Shown here piece by piece: positions 37,601-50,882 of a stretch of DNA of 64,000 nucleotides. The notes below the pieces were generated by a model. That model was not told the DNA's origin. It ran no database searches and was given only the letters and a program-made list of their open reading frames with translations. How positions within the stretch are numbered: position 1 is the stretch's first letter; every line of letters begins with the position of its first letter. This stretch comes from Isoperla grammatica. Lineage: Eukaryota > Arthropoda > Insecta > Plecoptera > Perlodidae. A program made the position numbers and the translations under genes. The stretch is taken from assembly GCA_945910005.1 (NCBI GenBank), contig OX246749.1, positions 24,482,934 to 24,546,933 of the forward strand, in the 5' to 3' direction.

Positions 37601-40600
37601 TGAGGCTCGAGATTCTGCTCGACGAACTCAAGAACAAAAAGGTGCTTGGACACGTGCTAAACTACGTGTACGCCATCGAGTTCCAGAAGCGGGGACTACC
37701 ACACGCCCACATTGTGGTAATAATGAAGGATTGCGATAAGCCTAAGACTGGCGACGACCTCGACAAGGTCGTCAGGGCCGACATCCCGGACCCCGTCACC
37801 GAGCCGAGACTTTACAAGCTGGTCACCAAGTTGATGATCCACCACAAGTGCTCGGACAAGTGCTGGAAGACCAACACGAGGGTGTGCTCCAAGTACTACC
37901 CGAAGCCCTACTCCCCGTTGACCATATTCAACGACAAGGGCAGAGCCAAACACAGGCGTATCCCCCCCAGCGAGGGAGGACATTCGTTTGTCAAGGCGGG
38001 AATAACCTACACGGACGCGGATGTCGTGCCATACAATCCCTATTTGTTGCTGCGACAGAACGCTCACATCAACGTCGAGCCGTGCGTCAGCGATCGCTGC
38101 TACATGTACATTTGCGATTACATCACCAAGGGTAACGCCAGTGCACAGGTCAGTTTCCGCGAAGTTGCCAACAGATTCGCAGGTCCCGCCGCCGCCGGCA
38201 CCACTGCCGCCGCCGCCACCACTGCCACCGCCGGCACTACTGCCGCTGGCAACCCGGCTGCCGCCGCCGGCACCACCGCAACCCTCGATTACAACGAGGT
38301 CAAGACGTACGAGACGTACCGTTATGTGAGCGCCCCGGAGGCCTGCTATCGCATCTACGAGTACCCCATGTTCGTCAACACGGACACGGTTTACAGGCTG
38401 CCACTCCACCTCGAAAACAACCAAACGGTTGTGTTCAACGAGGGCAGGGAGCAAGAGGCGTATGAAGCCGCCATGAACAAGAAAACCATGCTGACCGGCT
38501 GGTTCATCTTAAACGGCCAGGCCGACGAAGCGGGTCAAGTCGCCAGGACAACGACATACGACAAGGCCCCGCTCCAGTTCATGTGGAACAAAGATCCGGG
38601 CATCTGCCGTTGGCAGTTGAGGCAAAGGAATTTCGATAACATCGCGTCGAGACTGTACGACGTGTCTCCCAGGCACGTCGAACTGTTCCACATGCGAATT
38701 TTACTCACGCACGTGCGTGGGGCGACCTCGTTCGCGAGCCTTCGTACTGTCGACGAAGAGGTGTGCCCCACGTTCAAGGAGGCGTGCGTGCGTCGTCACC
38801 TTCTCGAGGACGACGACGAGTACGACAAGGCGATGGAACGGGCTACCGACATGAGGGGATCCCGTATGGTACGCCAGCTGTTTGCCTACATCCTGTTAAA
38901 CTGCCTCCTTACGGACCCGGTGGGCATGTATGACAGACACATGCCCAAGATGACGGAAAGCTATCTTCGTTGCGGCATGAGCCAAGACGAGGCCGTCAGG
39001 AGGTGTCTCGCGCACATATCCAGCATCCTGGTGCGCAACAACTCTAGCAACACGGATCACGGTCTACCCGAACCAGGACTCCCGCCGCCCGACGCCGCAG
39101 CCGTTCCCGACCCCGAGGAGCCGGCCAGGAGTTCTACAGGTGGATTCTACCTGTCTCGCGTCGATGCGCGGGCACGACTAGCACAACTCAACGTCCAACA
39201 GCGGGCGGTTTACGACGCCGTCGTCGAGGACGTTGAGCGTTACGCTGTCGGCGAGCACCACACTCACAAGATGGTGTACGTCGACGGACCCGGCGGAACG
39301 GGAAAAACGTTTATGCTAAACACCTTGATAGGCAACCTACAGCATCAGGGTCTCATAGTGGAGGCGTGCACTTGGACGGGCATCGCCGCCACGCTGCTGT
39401 TCGGCGGGCAAACGTGCCACGGCCTATTCGGCCTGCCGTTTAATCTCGACAAGGATTCGACTGTCAATATCACCGCCAAGTCGCCAAAGGCGGCGAAACT
39501 CATGAACGCTTCCGTGATTGTCATCGACGAGGTGTCGATGGTCAACAAGGAGGTGTTCAGATGCGTCGACAACTTCCTCAGGTTCATGACCAACAGGGAG
39601 GACGTCCCCTTCGGGGGCAAGCCAATGCTGTTTGGAGGTGACTTCCGACAGCTTCTACCCGTCGTCTCGTCCAACGAGACGCACAAAACCGTCGAGTCGT
39701 GCCTAAAGTTCTCTTACCTGTGGCCGCTCATGCGCAAATTCAAACTCGTCGACAATCTGCGCGCCGGTCCCGGACAACAGCAGTGGGCCACGTGGCTACT
39801 GGCCCTGGGCAACGGCACTCTGCCGCAGGCCATGCCACCGCCCATGCACGACATGGTCGAGCTCGACCCGTCTTGCAAGGTGGTCGGCAACGACATGGCG
39901 AGAATTATATTCGGACAGACGCTCGACGAGGACGTCGCCCACAGGGCCATCCTCACGCCCACAAACTACATGGTGGGATGTATCAACGAGCAGATACTCG
40001 CCGCGCTGCCCGGCGAAAAGGTGACTTTCTACAGCGCCGACAAACTAATCGAGCAGCACAACGACGGTCCCCGGATCACCCAGGAGGTGCTCAACGAGAT
40101 GGCACCGCACAGATTCCCTCCTCACGAATTGAATGTCAAGGTCGGCGCCATTGTCATGTTGCTGTGCAACATCGACCTGGCCGAGGGACTCACCAACGGC
40201 ACCCGCATGGAGGTGCTCAACGCCCACCAGAACCTCTTGCATTGCAAGATCGTGACGGACGGGAAATTCGCCGGCAATACAACTTACATGCCGCGCATGA
40301 AAATGATCTTTGATGACATAAGAAAATTTCCATTCAAGATGGAGCGGGTGCAATTCCCCGTGAAACTCTCGTACGCGATGACCATCAACAAGGCGCAGGG
40401 GCATACCTTCGACAGGATCGGTCTGATCCTCGACCGGCCGTGCTTCTCCCACGGACAGTTGTACGTGGCCGCCAGCCGCGTCTCCCAGATGGACAAGTTC
40501 ATGGTGAACGTGACAGAGTCCTCCCAACAGGGCTCCCTGTCGAAAGACGACCCCACCAGGTTGTATGTCGCCAACGTCGTTTGGCGTGAGGTTCTGCGCG

Positions 40601-40605
40601 AGTGA
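28614..40605 (+). CDS. Helitron OTU-Rep-Pif1 helicase protein, copy 2 (spliced, about 2,081 aa)
   Basis: Exons: 28614-28619 (ATG AAG), 29010-29151, 34508-40605. Splice sites and phases equal those of copy 1, and exon 2 aligns residue by residue (LSGNKKRQKNLRDAAR, MGVQP, LGPNG) with one extra codon. Numbering counts codon 1 as 34462. It is two residues shorter than copy 1 after the Asp run (VQMEEL lacks a preceding YV). OTU Cys345 and His463; HUH His1081/His1083; Tyr1216/Tyr1220; Walker A 1609-1616; DE 1689-1690; helicase Arg2006, all present. No stop or frameshift. Most differences from copy 1 are scattered; one lysine/arginine-rich patch near residues 512-547 is strongly diverged. Intron 2 is 5,356 bp and filled with macrosatellite units. 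The first ATG of the large frame (34462) lies inside that intron and is unlikely to be the real start. Confidence 0.92.
29194..34315. repeat. 1.36-kb tandem repeat, three full units plus a partial, inside intron 2
   Basis: GTGTGCGTATTTGGCGCTG starts at 29194, 30564, 31926 and 33288 (spacing 1370, 1362, 1362). Units 2 and 3 look identical and share a short deletion (CAAAAGTATATAAAATGGG) absent from unit 1. Each unit contains two related halves, marked by GGCCGATGCTGAAAGC and GGCCGATGCTGAATAC. Sequence class is the macrosatellite next door, entered 24 bp after GTATGTTGGAATTTAACATG. Repeated 111- and 70-codon frames are by-products. Confidence 0.93.
34942..35349 (+). repeat. 102-bp in-frame coding repeat, four units, copy 2
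   Basis: Equivalent of the copy 1 repeat with the same unit number. Some unit-level changes differ (KRGRVV in place of KRGKVV), suggesting exchange among units after the copies separated. Confidence 0.85.
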
Positions 40606-40795
40606 ATGTTTCAGGTGCTTCGCGAGTTAAGGGTAAAACACCCCTGTACCCCAGCACGTGAAAACATTTCGCTGCGCGATTAAAGGGTTCAGGTGCTGTG
40701 TGAGTAAAGGGTTCAACACCCCTTTACGACCAGCACGTGAAAACATTTGGCTGCGCGAGTTTAGGGTTTTACACCCATTTACCCCAGCAATAAAA
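40606..40795 (+). repeat. Degenerate tandem repeats after the stop, about 70-90-bp period
   Basis: GTTTCAGGTGCTTCGCGAGT, AGCACGTGAAAACATTT and CGCTGCGCGA motifs recur two to three times. The GTGCT/CGCGAGT parts resemble the last codons of the frame, so the array probably began as copies of the frame's tail, as in copy 1. Confidence 0.65.
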
Positions 40796-40869
40796 TCAAT
40801 AGGCAACGTTCTACGTATACTAAAAAATGTGGGCGTTTGACGTGCTTGCCCCCACCCCCCCCCTGGGGT

Positions 40870-40941
40870 GGTTCCCCAACTTACTCGACACGTAAACGTG
40901 AATTACACAAACGCCAACGGTTACACGGACAATGGGGAACC
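40870..40941. repeat. Inverted repeat GGTTCCCC/GGGGAACC, copy 2
   Basis: Arms at 40870-40877 and 40934-40941, loop 56 nt. The arms are intact while the loop differs from copy 1 in both length and sequence. Confidence 0.5.
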
Positions 40942-41439
40942 CTCCATCCCAACTTACTTTAACGACGCCCTCCACCACGACATTAGGATTTATTACAATA
41001 GACATGCATAAAAATTGTCGTTTACCATTACATGCTGTTGGTTGGTTTCGTGGGACAAGGGAAATTAATGTATTTTACAATGTTCTTATACATATTTGCG
41101 TCTGTCGACACATCTCCACCGATCTGTTTCAATCTTTTTTTTGACAAGATATTCGTTTTCAGTTATGGCACGTTGTTACCACACTCTTCTGGTCGTGCAC
41201 CTCTTTTGATTCATGTACCATGTGTTTTCCAGAGTAAAAAATTATAAACAACACCCTATTGTGATGGTAGAGTATGCCAAACATTGTATTCAGAAAAGCA
41301 AGTGATTTTTCACAAACATTGGTCAACATCACTCTTACCAGACAAACATCAAACAATGGTACATGTTGTTTTCAAATGCAAACTACAAATACTTCCTACC
41401 GCCTCTACATCACGTTGTGTAACTCTACTGCAAAGGTAA

Positions 41440-41775
41440 TCATAACTAATCTTTTCATTTCAGCCTGTTGCACTTGCCGCTACACGTACATTGTATACCA
41501 ATTTAATTACATTTACTTTTCTAGGTCCTACAGGTCTGTGATCCAGTCCACCAGACAAGAACGTTTAGAATTTGTTCCGACGTCCTACGCTAGACACACG
41601 CTGTAAGATAATCATAAGTCATCCTTTCATTTCAGCCAGTTGCACATGCCGTTAAACGTCCATTGTATACCTATTTAATTAAATATACTTTTCTAGGTCC
41701 TACATGTCGGTGATCCAGTACACCAGACAAGAACGTTTAGAATTTGTTCCGACGGCCTACGCTAGACACACGCTA
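41440..41775 (+). repeat. Roughly 170-bp duplication of an intron-exon boundary
   Basis: The block from ATCATAACTAATC through CAGTTGCAC, the acceptor-like TACTTTTCTAG, and GTGATCCAGT..CACCAGACAAGAACG appears at about 41441 and 41609. Copy 1 has one version only (15623-15790). The second block ends in a frame closed by a stop. Confidence 0.7.
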
Positions 41776-42544
41776 TAAGATTCTACCATTTCAAATTACA
41801 ATCAACGCTTCCGTGTGGACATTCGTCATTTACCATATGTGTGTGTGTGCATTCTTGGGACAAGGTCTACTTCCAGTTTCTATCTTTCCTCGCACGGATC
41901 ATCAAGTCAATGTCGGCTATTTGGATACATGTTTTACTTTGAATGTGAATGTAGCGTGGCACACCGGTCCAGTGGGCAACGATGTGGCGTACCTGGTCAA
42001 CAATAATTACCTCATTGTATTCTCTCGTGCACAACACGGTACGGATTGCGGTTAACTTTTGTCGGCATCTCGCACCAACGTGAATGTGCCCAATTCCTTA
42101 TGCTCATTACCCATTCCCAACGAAACCAACCACGACATACTCATGTATGGGACAAACTATTGCAACAATTTCTTTTCGGGAGGGGGGTGGAATGACACGA
42201 CACTACTTACAAAGATTGAGATATTTGTACTAGTCTTAAACAATTATGCAAATAATTTTATGGAAAGAAAAAAATACAACAATAGAAGAACATTATTCAA
42301 ACATTTATACCTTATTTATACATTGAAATCAATTTACTTTACATTTACATCAATCTTTGAGGATTTCACTTTAAATTCATTTCAATTAATATTGCTCTTC
42401 AAACCACAATGCTATTCATGATACTAACTACTAACAATCACAATACAACAATGTTCATAAACATACCGCTATTCAACAATTATTGGTGGCAATTAACATC
42501 TACAAACAATGTCTCAATCTAGGCCCTTTGTGACTGATGCTATG

Positions 42545-43395
42545 CTAGTGACGGTACCTAAAAGGATATTCACACGGCGAACCGAAAGTTCACGGTTGGT
42601 CCGTCACTCCCGAACGAGTGTTCGAACCTTCTCAAGCATTTGGTTTTCTTTGTGAGTAGAGGCCCCGATGTGTTCGGCCATACCGGGTAGCGGTACCTTA
42701 TAGGACATTCACACGGCGATCCGAAAGTTCACGGTTGGTACGTCACTCCAAGACGAGTTGTCAAACCTTCACAAACTTTTGGTTTTCTGTGCGAGTAGAG
42801 GCCCCGTAGTGTTCGGCCTTACCTGATAGTGGAAAATGACGGTACCTAAAAAGGATATTCACACGGCGATCCAAAACATCACGGTTGGTCCTTCACTCCC
42901 GGACGAGTTGTCGAACCTTCTAAAGGTTTTGGTTTTCTGTGCGAGTAGAGGCCCCAAAGTGATTTGGCCTTACCGGTTGACGGTACCTAATAGGACATTC
43001 TCACGGCGATCCGAAAGTTCACGGTTGGTACGTCACTCCAAGACGAGTTGTCAAACCTTCTCAAACTTTTGGTTTTCTGTGCGAGTAGAGGCCCCGCAGT
43101 GATTTGGCCTTACCGGATAGTGGTACCTAACAGGACATTCACACAGCGATCCAAAAGTTCACGATTGATACGTCACTCCAAGACGAGTAGTCAAACATTC
43201 TTAAACATTTGGTTTTCTGTGCGAGTAGAGGCCCCAAAGTGATTTGGCCTTACCGGTTGACGGTACCTAATAGGACATTCTCACGGCGATCCGAAAGTTC
43301 ACGGTTGGTACATCACTCACAGACGAGTTGTCAAACCTTCAACTTTTGGTTTTCTGTGCGAGTAGAGGCCCCGAAGTGATTTGGCCTTACCACTT
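42545..43395 (+). repeat. 140-bp tandem repeat, six units
   Basis: GGTACC marks units at 42553, 42692, 42841, 42982, 43122 and 43262 (139-149 bp apart). Each has GATCCGAAAGTTCACGGTTG, CGTCACTC and GTGCGAGTAGAGGCCCC. Copy 1 holds one diverged unit. The stretches on either side (42060-42540, 43396-43670) hold no gene I can support. Confidence 0.92.
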
Positions 43396-43673
43396 AAGTA
43401 GTTTAATTATGGCATGACCCGCACCATACATGACAAATACGACGGAGAGAATTCGCAAATGCCTATACATCTGTAATTTACAAAATACTAGTGACAAATG
43501 ATGATCACCTTCATAGACCGAGTAATGTAAGTCGCGAGGTTGAATTCTCTCCCATTAACTACACTCAGAGTATGTTGTGTAAAGTAATTGGGAAACGAAA
43601 ACGAAGGTCACCTTCACGTGCCCCGGGTCGTGTTAAAATAATGCATACTCTGAGTTACGCACGGACATACTGA

Positions 43674-43934
43674 GACGCAACGGGGGCAAGCGAAGTAGAT
43701 GACATCCGCCATCGTGCCGCTGACAGAGAGAGAGGGACTCGACAATGCGGTATGTATGTCAGTGGTCGTGCTACCCAAACAAACAATACCCTATACTAAC
43801 AATAAATCTTTCCTGTTGCAGTCACCCACTACATGAGCGACAACCAGTTCCGTGTACATCTCCATGCGGTTCAACTTCACGTCACCACATCTACCCACGT
43901 CGACGTCGGTATGACACATCCGTTGTCACATTAG
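43674..43934 (+). CDS. Candidate small spliced frame in the Helitron 3' region, copy 2
   Basis: Exon 43674-43749, intron 43750-43821 (72 bp, TACTAAC at 43794-43800, TTTCCTGTTGCAG), exon 43822-43934 ending TAG, about 62 codons. It stops six codons earlier than copy 1. Splice signals are identical although the intron interior has changed, consistent with selection on splicing. TGA at 43671 precedes the frame as in copy 1. Product unknown. Confidence 0.35.
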
Positions 43935-43959
43935 TTCTTCTGCATCATGTGAATATCAT

Positions 43960-45170
43960 TGGATTCTACACACAAGACATTCGTCAGACCGTTTCTAGAC
44001 GACGCAATTACATCAACAAACGTGACTAGAAAATTTACAAGTAAAACCTTATGTAACAAATGTATACATTGTTACCTATATGTTGGCGACACGTCCATTC
44101 TTTGGATCGAGATCCACAAAAACAATATTGTCGTCAACTACAACGACACAAACATTTACAAACGTAGGGAAATGCACGGTATTGAAGGGTAAACTCGATG
44201 GCAAGAGCTGAATCGAGTAGGTTCTCCATAAGAGTGTGTCTTCAACTATGTAAAAAACTACAATGTGGTATTTCATAATAACCAATGGACATCAGTCGTT
44301 ACATTAGTCACGTTCCTCCACGAGCTCCCTCGCTCTCCTACATCGTGTGAAAAACATTCCATTCTGCACACAAGTCAATCGTCTGATCGTTTCAATACGA
44401 CGCAATAACATCATCAAACAAGGCATAAAAATTTAAAAGAAAAACATAATATAACACATGTATTCACTGTTACCTATATGTTGTCGACACGTCCATTCTT
44501 TCGTATCGAGATCCAATTTAAGATCAATGTCGTCACCTAGGATGGCACAAACACGAACAAACGTAGGGAATTGCACGGCATTGAAGGGTACACTCGATGA
44601 CTAGAGCTGAATCGAGTAGGTTCTCCATACGAGTGTGTCTTCAACTCTGTGTACTTCCACTATGCGGTATTTAGTAATAACCAATGAACGTGTCGACATT
44701 ATTTTGTAAACTATTTCAAATTGTGTTCTAATAATGTATATACAAAAATGTATACAAATGTATTATGTAAATAACATTCAATTCTACACACAAAACATTC
44801 GTCCGAACATTTCAAGACGACGCAATAACATCAACAAACGAGAAAAGAAAATTTACATGTAAAACACATTGAAACAAAGGTTTTCATTGTTATGTATAAT
44901 ATGTTGCCAACACGTCCATTCTTTCGGATAGAGATCCACATTAATATTTTTGTCGTCACCTAGGACGGCACAAACACGTACAAACGTAGGGAATTGCACG
45001 GCAATGAAGGGTACACTCGATGGCTAGAGCTGAATCGAGTAGGTTCTCCATACGAGTGTGTCTTCAACTCTGTGTACATCCACTATGCGGTATTTAATAA
45101 TAACCAATGGACGTGTCGACATTATTTTGTAAACTATTTAAAATTGTGTTCAATACATGTATAGACAAAA
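43960..45170 (+). repeat. Three roughly 400-bp tandem units with hairpins, copy 2
   Basis: Units start near 43961, 44356 and 44777. Hairpins ACTCGAT/ATCGAGT lie near 44190, 44593 and 45014. The first unit has AAACTCGATGG in place of ACACTCGATGG. Unit n resembles unit n of copy 1 more than its neighbours, so triplication preceded the split of the two Helitrons. Confidence 0.8.
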
Positions 45171-45452
45171 ATACATACAACACAAGAATTATTATTGTAA
45201 TTCCCACTTAGATTGCATGTAATTTTAAAAAACTTAATTCTAATAATAAATCACAAATGAATACAATTTACCACGTCATCGTTGTACATTACTGCCAATG
45301 ATCTACATTTTCCGATATCACGAGTTGATTGCAAAGTGATTACAATCATTAACAATGCTAATGATGTAAATTAAAAAAAAAAAAAAAAAAAAGTAGCATA
45401 GTAAATAAAGTTCAAGAGTCAGGTGTGAATAGGCAAGCGGCCGGCAACCAGA

Positions 45453-45485
45453 GAGAAGCGCGCTGCACGGAACGCTTCTCGCTAG
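45453..45485 (+). other. Helitron 3' terminal hairpin and CTAG end, copy 2
   Basis: Perfect 8-bp stem GAGAAGCG (45453-45460) with CGCTTCTC (45473-45480), then G and CTAG (45482-45485), then T. A short hairpin a few bases before CTRR and a following T is the canonical Helitron 3' end. Confidence 0.75.
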
Positions 45486-45840
45486 TACTTAGAAAATTTT
45501 TTACATCACTTTGAAAAATTTTCACCATTACTTTTTTAATTTTAAAAATTTTTAAATTTTAACTACTTTTGCCAAGTTTTACAAAAAGTCGGGTGCTCGA
45601 AAATTTTCAAAACACTTAAAAATTTTCTTCATGTTTTTTTTTTTTTTTTTTATTTTATTTTTTTTAAATCACACAACTTTCAAGTTTCTTTCTTAACAAA
45701 AGTATCTACAACAGTTTAACATGAAATAAACATAGAAAAATTCGAAAAATTTTCCATCATTTTAAAAAATTTTCAACATGAATTTTTTTTTTTCAATTTT
45801 TTTTTTTCTTTTTCCAACCGACAAGTTTTCCAACAAGTGA

Positions 45841-45874
<34 letters not shown>

Positions 45875-48800
45875 AAGTGACTCATCCCAACATGAATTTT
45901 TTTTTTCTATTTTCAGAATTACACAACTTTCAAGTTTCTTTCTTTACATAAGTATCCACGACAGTTTTACATGACATGTACATAGAAAAACTCGAAAATT
46001 TTTCCATCACTTTAAAAATTTTCAACAAGAATTTTTTTTTTTTCCATTTTTTTTTTTTTCTTTTTTCCAACCGACAAGTTTTCCAACAAGTGACTAAAAA
46101 AAAAAAAAAAAAAAAAAAAAAATAAGTGACTCATCCCAAAAAAGTCGAGTTTTCCATAAAGTGACTCATCCCAACAGTGACGCCAGCGGCGGCTCAAGGC
46201 CGCTTTAGCGGTCTTGTCTATATACCATCTTTCGGTGGTCCCCGCCCTCGAGCAAAGCGCGGCTTTTCGGTTTTCCCCAGACCATCGGGGGCCCCACAAA
46301 AGTGAATTTTTCCCCGAACTGTCGCTACAGTTTTCATTGTCGTGCTTTTCTCTACACGTGGGTATTTTTTTCGAGTACGTCCGTTCACGTCTTCACGTAC
46401 GTCGGACGTGTTTAATGTCGAAAAGTGTGCGTATTTTGCGTTGTCAAAGTGCGGTAAAAATTGTAAAAAATAAGAATGTTTTTCTGGGGACATTTTTGAC
46501 TCTTTAAGTGTGAAAACAATTGAATGGAGCATCTTTTTGACATGAAAATTTTTCGTGAAAAGTGTCCCGATAAAAAGTTATTTGCACCCAAAAATGAACA
46601 ATTTTCGAATTTTGAATTTGTCGATTTTGGTACGTTTTTAACGTGTCACATTCAAACGACTCTGCCCGTCGAACCAAACGAGATATAACGTTCGTTTTTG
46701 TTTCGTTACCGGCGCTTACCCTTTGGGTAACTGGGTTTTGAAATTTTTTTGAATCGTCCCGGAACTTTCGGAAATCAAATTGTGAACATTTGGTTATGTG
46801 CGTTTTTAAAAAGTGACGGTACCAGATTTTTTCCACAGTTTTTCGTTAAAAACTTTCTCGACTTTTTCAACTAAAAGAACAAATAAAAATACAGTTGCGC
46901 ATCGGTCAAATTTTTGAATTTCGTCCCGGATGCTTAGTTATGGGCACTTTTCGATTTTCACGACACGGCTTTAGTTTTGATTTTTTTGCGTCAAGTTGGT
47001 ACTTTTGAAATGGGTTTTTTTTCTTTAGTCCGATGCTGACAGCTTGCCCGTACAGGGGGATGAAAAAACATTTTTGAAAAGTCACCCCCTTACCGAATGA
47101 CAGACGTTCGCGCAAGGCACTTTTCACGGCGATCTAAAAACACGCATACAAACGTTTTTGTTTTGTATATTAAAGGTGTTTTAAATATGCCATAGAACCA
47201 AATTTTGTGTTTAGTTTCAATAACTGGACATTTGTCTAATTAAAAATGTTAACATCAAAAATTAGACTTTACGGGTGTCCGAGTTACGGTGCTTTAACGG
47301 ATTTCATCCGTGCCGTGTTTTTGCGAGAATTTGTCTATGAGAATTTTTCAATGTCGTAAAAAAGCATGTTGGAATTTTTTTTTATTTTTTTTGACAACTT
47401 TTATGAACTCCCGTGGCTATTTACAACATTTTGAACGTACTTGGACGTGCCCTGGCACGTTATTTCTCATACATGTCTCGGCGATCAGCGTCATTTTTGT
47501 GATTTTTGATTTTTAATTTTCGTCTTAGAACGTCCCCCAAATGTACCGTTTTAAATTCGGACAATCCATTTTGGTATCGTCTGAAAGAAATTTTCATTAC
47601 CTTTCTTTACATGTGCATTTCATTGACAACACATTTTCCGGGACGTACCTGGAAGCTTTTGAACGTACGGGAATTCAACTTTTTGGTTTTTGACCGCCCA
47701 AACTACGAAGTTGTTATGAATTTTTCCGGAATTTTTCTTCGGAATTACTTTTTTACATTGTTAATGAAATATCTTTACTTTTTATTTTATCGAAAAAGCT
47801 CAAATCCCGACGACGGTGGGGTTCCGTATACATCAATGTAATCTGAAGATGATCAATTTCGACACTCATTTTTGTCTTTGGTGGCCAATTGTGGGCGCTT
47901 AGTATGACTTACAGACTTTGTGTTAACTTTTTAATAAAACGGGATTCAATATTAAATATACGAGATCTTTAAATCACCAAAAAAGGTCAACCCGAACTTT
48001 TTATAGGCGCCCGTGTTACACGATGCTTAACGAATAAAATGCCCAATGTTGTAGCATAGCATACAGAGTTCAAGTGTCCAGTGTCATATGGGTCCTCGAT
48101 TCGATTCTCACATTTTCTAAGTCTTTAAAAATTTTCAACATGAAAATAATTTTTTACGAAAATTTTAATTTTTCAATCTTTTCAACTTTTTTCAAGCTTT
48201 ACAAAATATGGGGTACTTGAAAATTTTTCAAACACTTAGAAATTTTTGTTGTAGCATAGCATACAGAGTTCAAGTGTCCAGTGTCATATGGGTCCTCGAT
48301 TCGATTCTCACATTTTCTAAGTCTTTAAAAATTTTCAACATGAAAATAATTTTTTACGAAAATTTTAATTTTTCAATCTTTTCAACTTTTTTCAAGCTTT
48401 ACAAAATATGGGGTACTTGAAAATTTTTCAAACACTTAGAAATTTTTGAACATGAATTTTTTTTTTTCTTTTTTCAGAATCACACAACTTTCAAGTTTCT
48501 TTCTTAAAATAAGTATCTACGACCAATTAACATGTACATAGAAAAACTCGAAAATTTTTCAATAATTTTAAAAATTTTCAACATGGAAATAATTTTTTTC
48601 ACACATTTTAATTTTTAAATTTTTTCAATTTTTTTTAAGTTTGTCCGAAAAATGGGGTACTTAAAAATTTTTCAAACACTTAGAAATTTGTCAACATGAA
48701 TTTTTTTTTTCTTTTTTCAGAATCACACAACTTTCAAGTATCTACGACAGTTTGACATGACATGTACAAAGAAAAACTCAAACATTTTTCCATCACTTTA

Positions 48801-50763
48801 AAATTTTTCTACACGATTTTTTTTTTTCAATTTGTTTTTTTTTCTTTTTTCCAACCGACAAGTTTTTTTCAACACGAATTTTTTTTTTCAATTTTTTTTT
48901 TTTTTCTTTTTTCCAACCGACAAGTTTTCCAAAAAGTGACTAAAAAAAAAAAAAAAAAAAAAAAACAAGTGACAACTACCCTAAAAAGTCGAGTTTTCCA
49001 TAAAGTGACGTGTCCCAACAGTGACGCCAGCGGCGGCTCAAGGCCGCTTTAGCGGTCTTGTCTATCTATCTATATACCATCTTTCGGTGGTCCCCGCACC
49101 TCGAGCTGGCGCGGCATTTCCGTTTTCCCCGCACCTCGGCATGCCCTCGAAAGTGAGTTTTTTCCTCGAACTGTCGCTACAGTATTCATCGTCGTGCTTT
49201 TCTCTACACGTGGGTATTTTTTTCGAGTACGTCCGTGCACGTCTTCACGCACGTCGGACGTGTTTAATGTCGCCAAGTGTGCGTATTTGGGTATGTTGTA
49301 TTGCGGGAAAAATTGTAAAAAATAGTAATGATTTTTTTGGGACAGTTTTGACTCTTTAAGGGTGATTACAATTGAATGGAGCATCTTTTTGTCATGAACT
49401 TTTTTCGGAAAAAGTGCCCCGATAAAAAGTTATTTGCACCCAAAAACGAATAATTTTCGAATTCTGAATTTGACGATTTTGGTACGTTTTTAACGCGTCA
49501 CATTCAAACGGCCCTGCCCGTCGAACCAAACGAGATATAACATTCGGGTTTGTTTTGTTACCGGCGCTTACTCTTTAGGTAACTGTGTTTTGAAATTTTT
49601 TCGAATCGTCCCGGAACTTTCGGCAATCAAATTGTGAACATTTGGTACCGTCGGCCGATAAAATCGGTTGGTTGCGCTTTTCTCCCACATTTTTTGTTTG
49701 CGAATAAAATTGTTTTTTAAATTTTGAACCGCCTACGGAAACGCTCAGGAACACCGACCAAATTTTTTAATTTTGTCCCTGTTCCTTAGTTATGGGCACT
49801 TTTCCTCTTTCACGACACGACTACAGTTTTGATTTTTTTCCGTCAAGTTGGTACTTCCGAAATGGTTTTTTTTTCTTTAGGCCGATGCTGAAAGCTTGCC
49901 CGTACAGGGGGATGAAGAAACATTTTCGAAAAGTCACCCCCTAACCGAATGACAGACGTTCGCGCAAGGCACTTTTCACGGCGATCTAAAAACACGCATA
50001 CAAAAGTTTTTGTTTTGTATATTAAAGGTGTTTAAAATATGCCATAGAACCACATTTTGTGTTTAGTGTCAATAACTGGACAGTTGTCTATTTAAAAATG
50101 TTAACATCAAAAATTAGACTTTACGGGTGTCCGAGTTACGAAGCTTTAACGGATTTCATGCGTGCCGTGTTTTTGCCGGAATTTGTCTATGAGAATTTTT
50201 CAATGTCGTAAAAAAGCATGTTGGAATTTTTTTTAATTTTTTTTGACCACTTTTATGAACTCCCGTGCCTATTTACGACATATTGAACGTACCCGGACGT
50301 GCCCTGGCACGTTTTTTCTCATACATGTCTCGGCGATCAGCGTCAATTGTGTAATTTTGATTTTTTAATTTTCGTTTTTGAACGTCCCCCAAATGTATCG
50401 TTTTGAAGTTGGACAATCCATTTTGGTATCATCTGAAAGTGCGTTTCAATACCTTTCTGGACATGTTCGCTTCATTGACGACACATTTACTGGGACGTAC
50501 CGGGAAACTTTTGAACGTGCGGAAATGTAAATAGTTGAACTCGAAAATTTTTCTAACACTTTAAAAATTTTCAACCTGAAAATAATTTTTTTCCAACATT
50601 TTAAATTTTGCATTTTTTCAATTATTTTCAAGTTTCACAAAAAATTGGGTACTTGAAAATTTTTCAAACACTTAGAAATTTTTAACGAAAATTGGGACGT
50701 ACCGGGAAGCTTTTGAACGTGCGGAAATGTAAATAGTTGAACTTGAAAATTTTTCTAACATTT

Positions 50764-50882
50764 ACCTAACCTAACCTAACCTAACCTAACCTAACCTAAC
50801 CAAACCTAACCTAACCTAACCTAACCTAACCTAACCTAACCTAACCTAACCTAACCTAACCTAACCTAACCTAACCTAACCA
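50764..50882. repeat. CCTAA/TTAGG telomere-like tract, about 23 pentamers
   Basis: Perfect ACCTA pentamers apart from one CAAACC at about 50801. It interrupts a macrosatellite sub-repeat between TTTTTCTAACATTT and CCAACACTTTAAAAA. TTAGG is the arthropod telomere unit; here it is interstitial. Confidence 0.9.

Larger units (their letters stand above)
28172..45485 (+). mobile_element. Helitron copy 2, autonomous, embedded in macrosatellite
   Basis: Left end: macrosatellite (AGCGATAATGG, seen also near 26735 and 27455 followed by ACACTCACC) switches at 28172 to TCAATCACG, a possible 5' TC end. The preceding base is G, not the expected A, so this boundary is tentative. Right end: hairpin then CTAG at 45482-45485 followed by T. 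Order of parts matches copy 1. Same orientation as copy 1; large frames are offset by about 25.76 kb. Confidence 0.8.

Noticed and set aside
50764..50882. A chromosome end
   Set aside because: The pentamer tract is only about 120 bp and has the same satellite on both sides.
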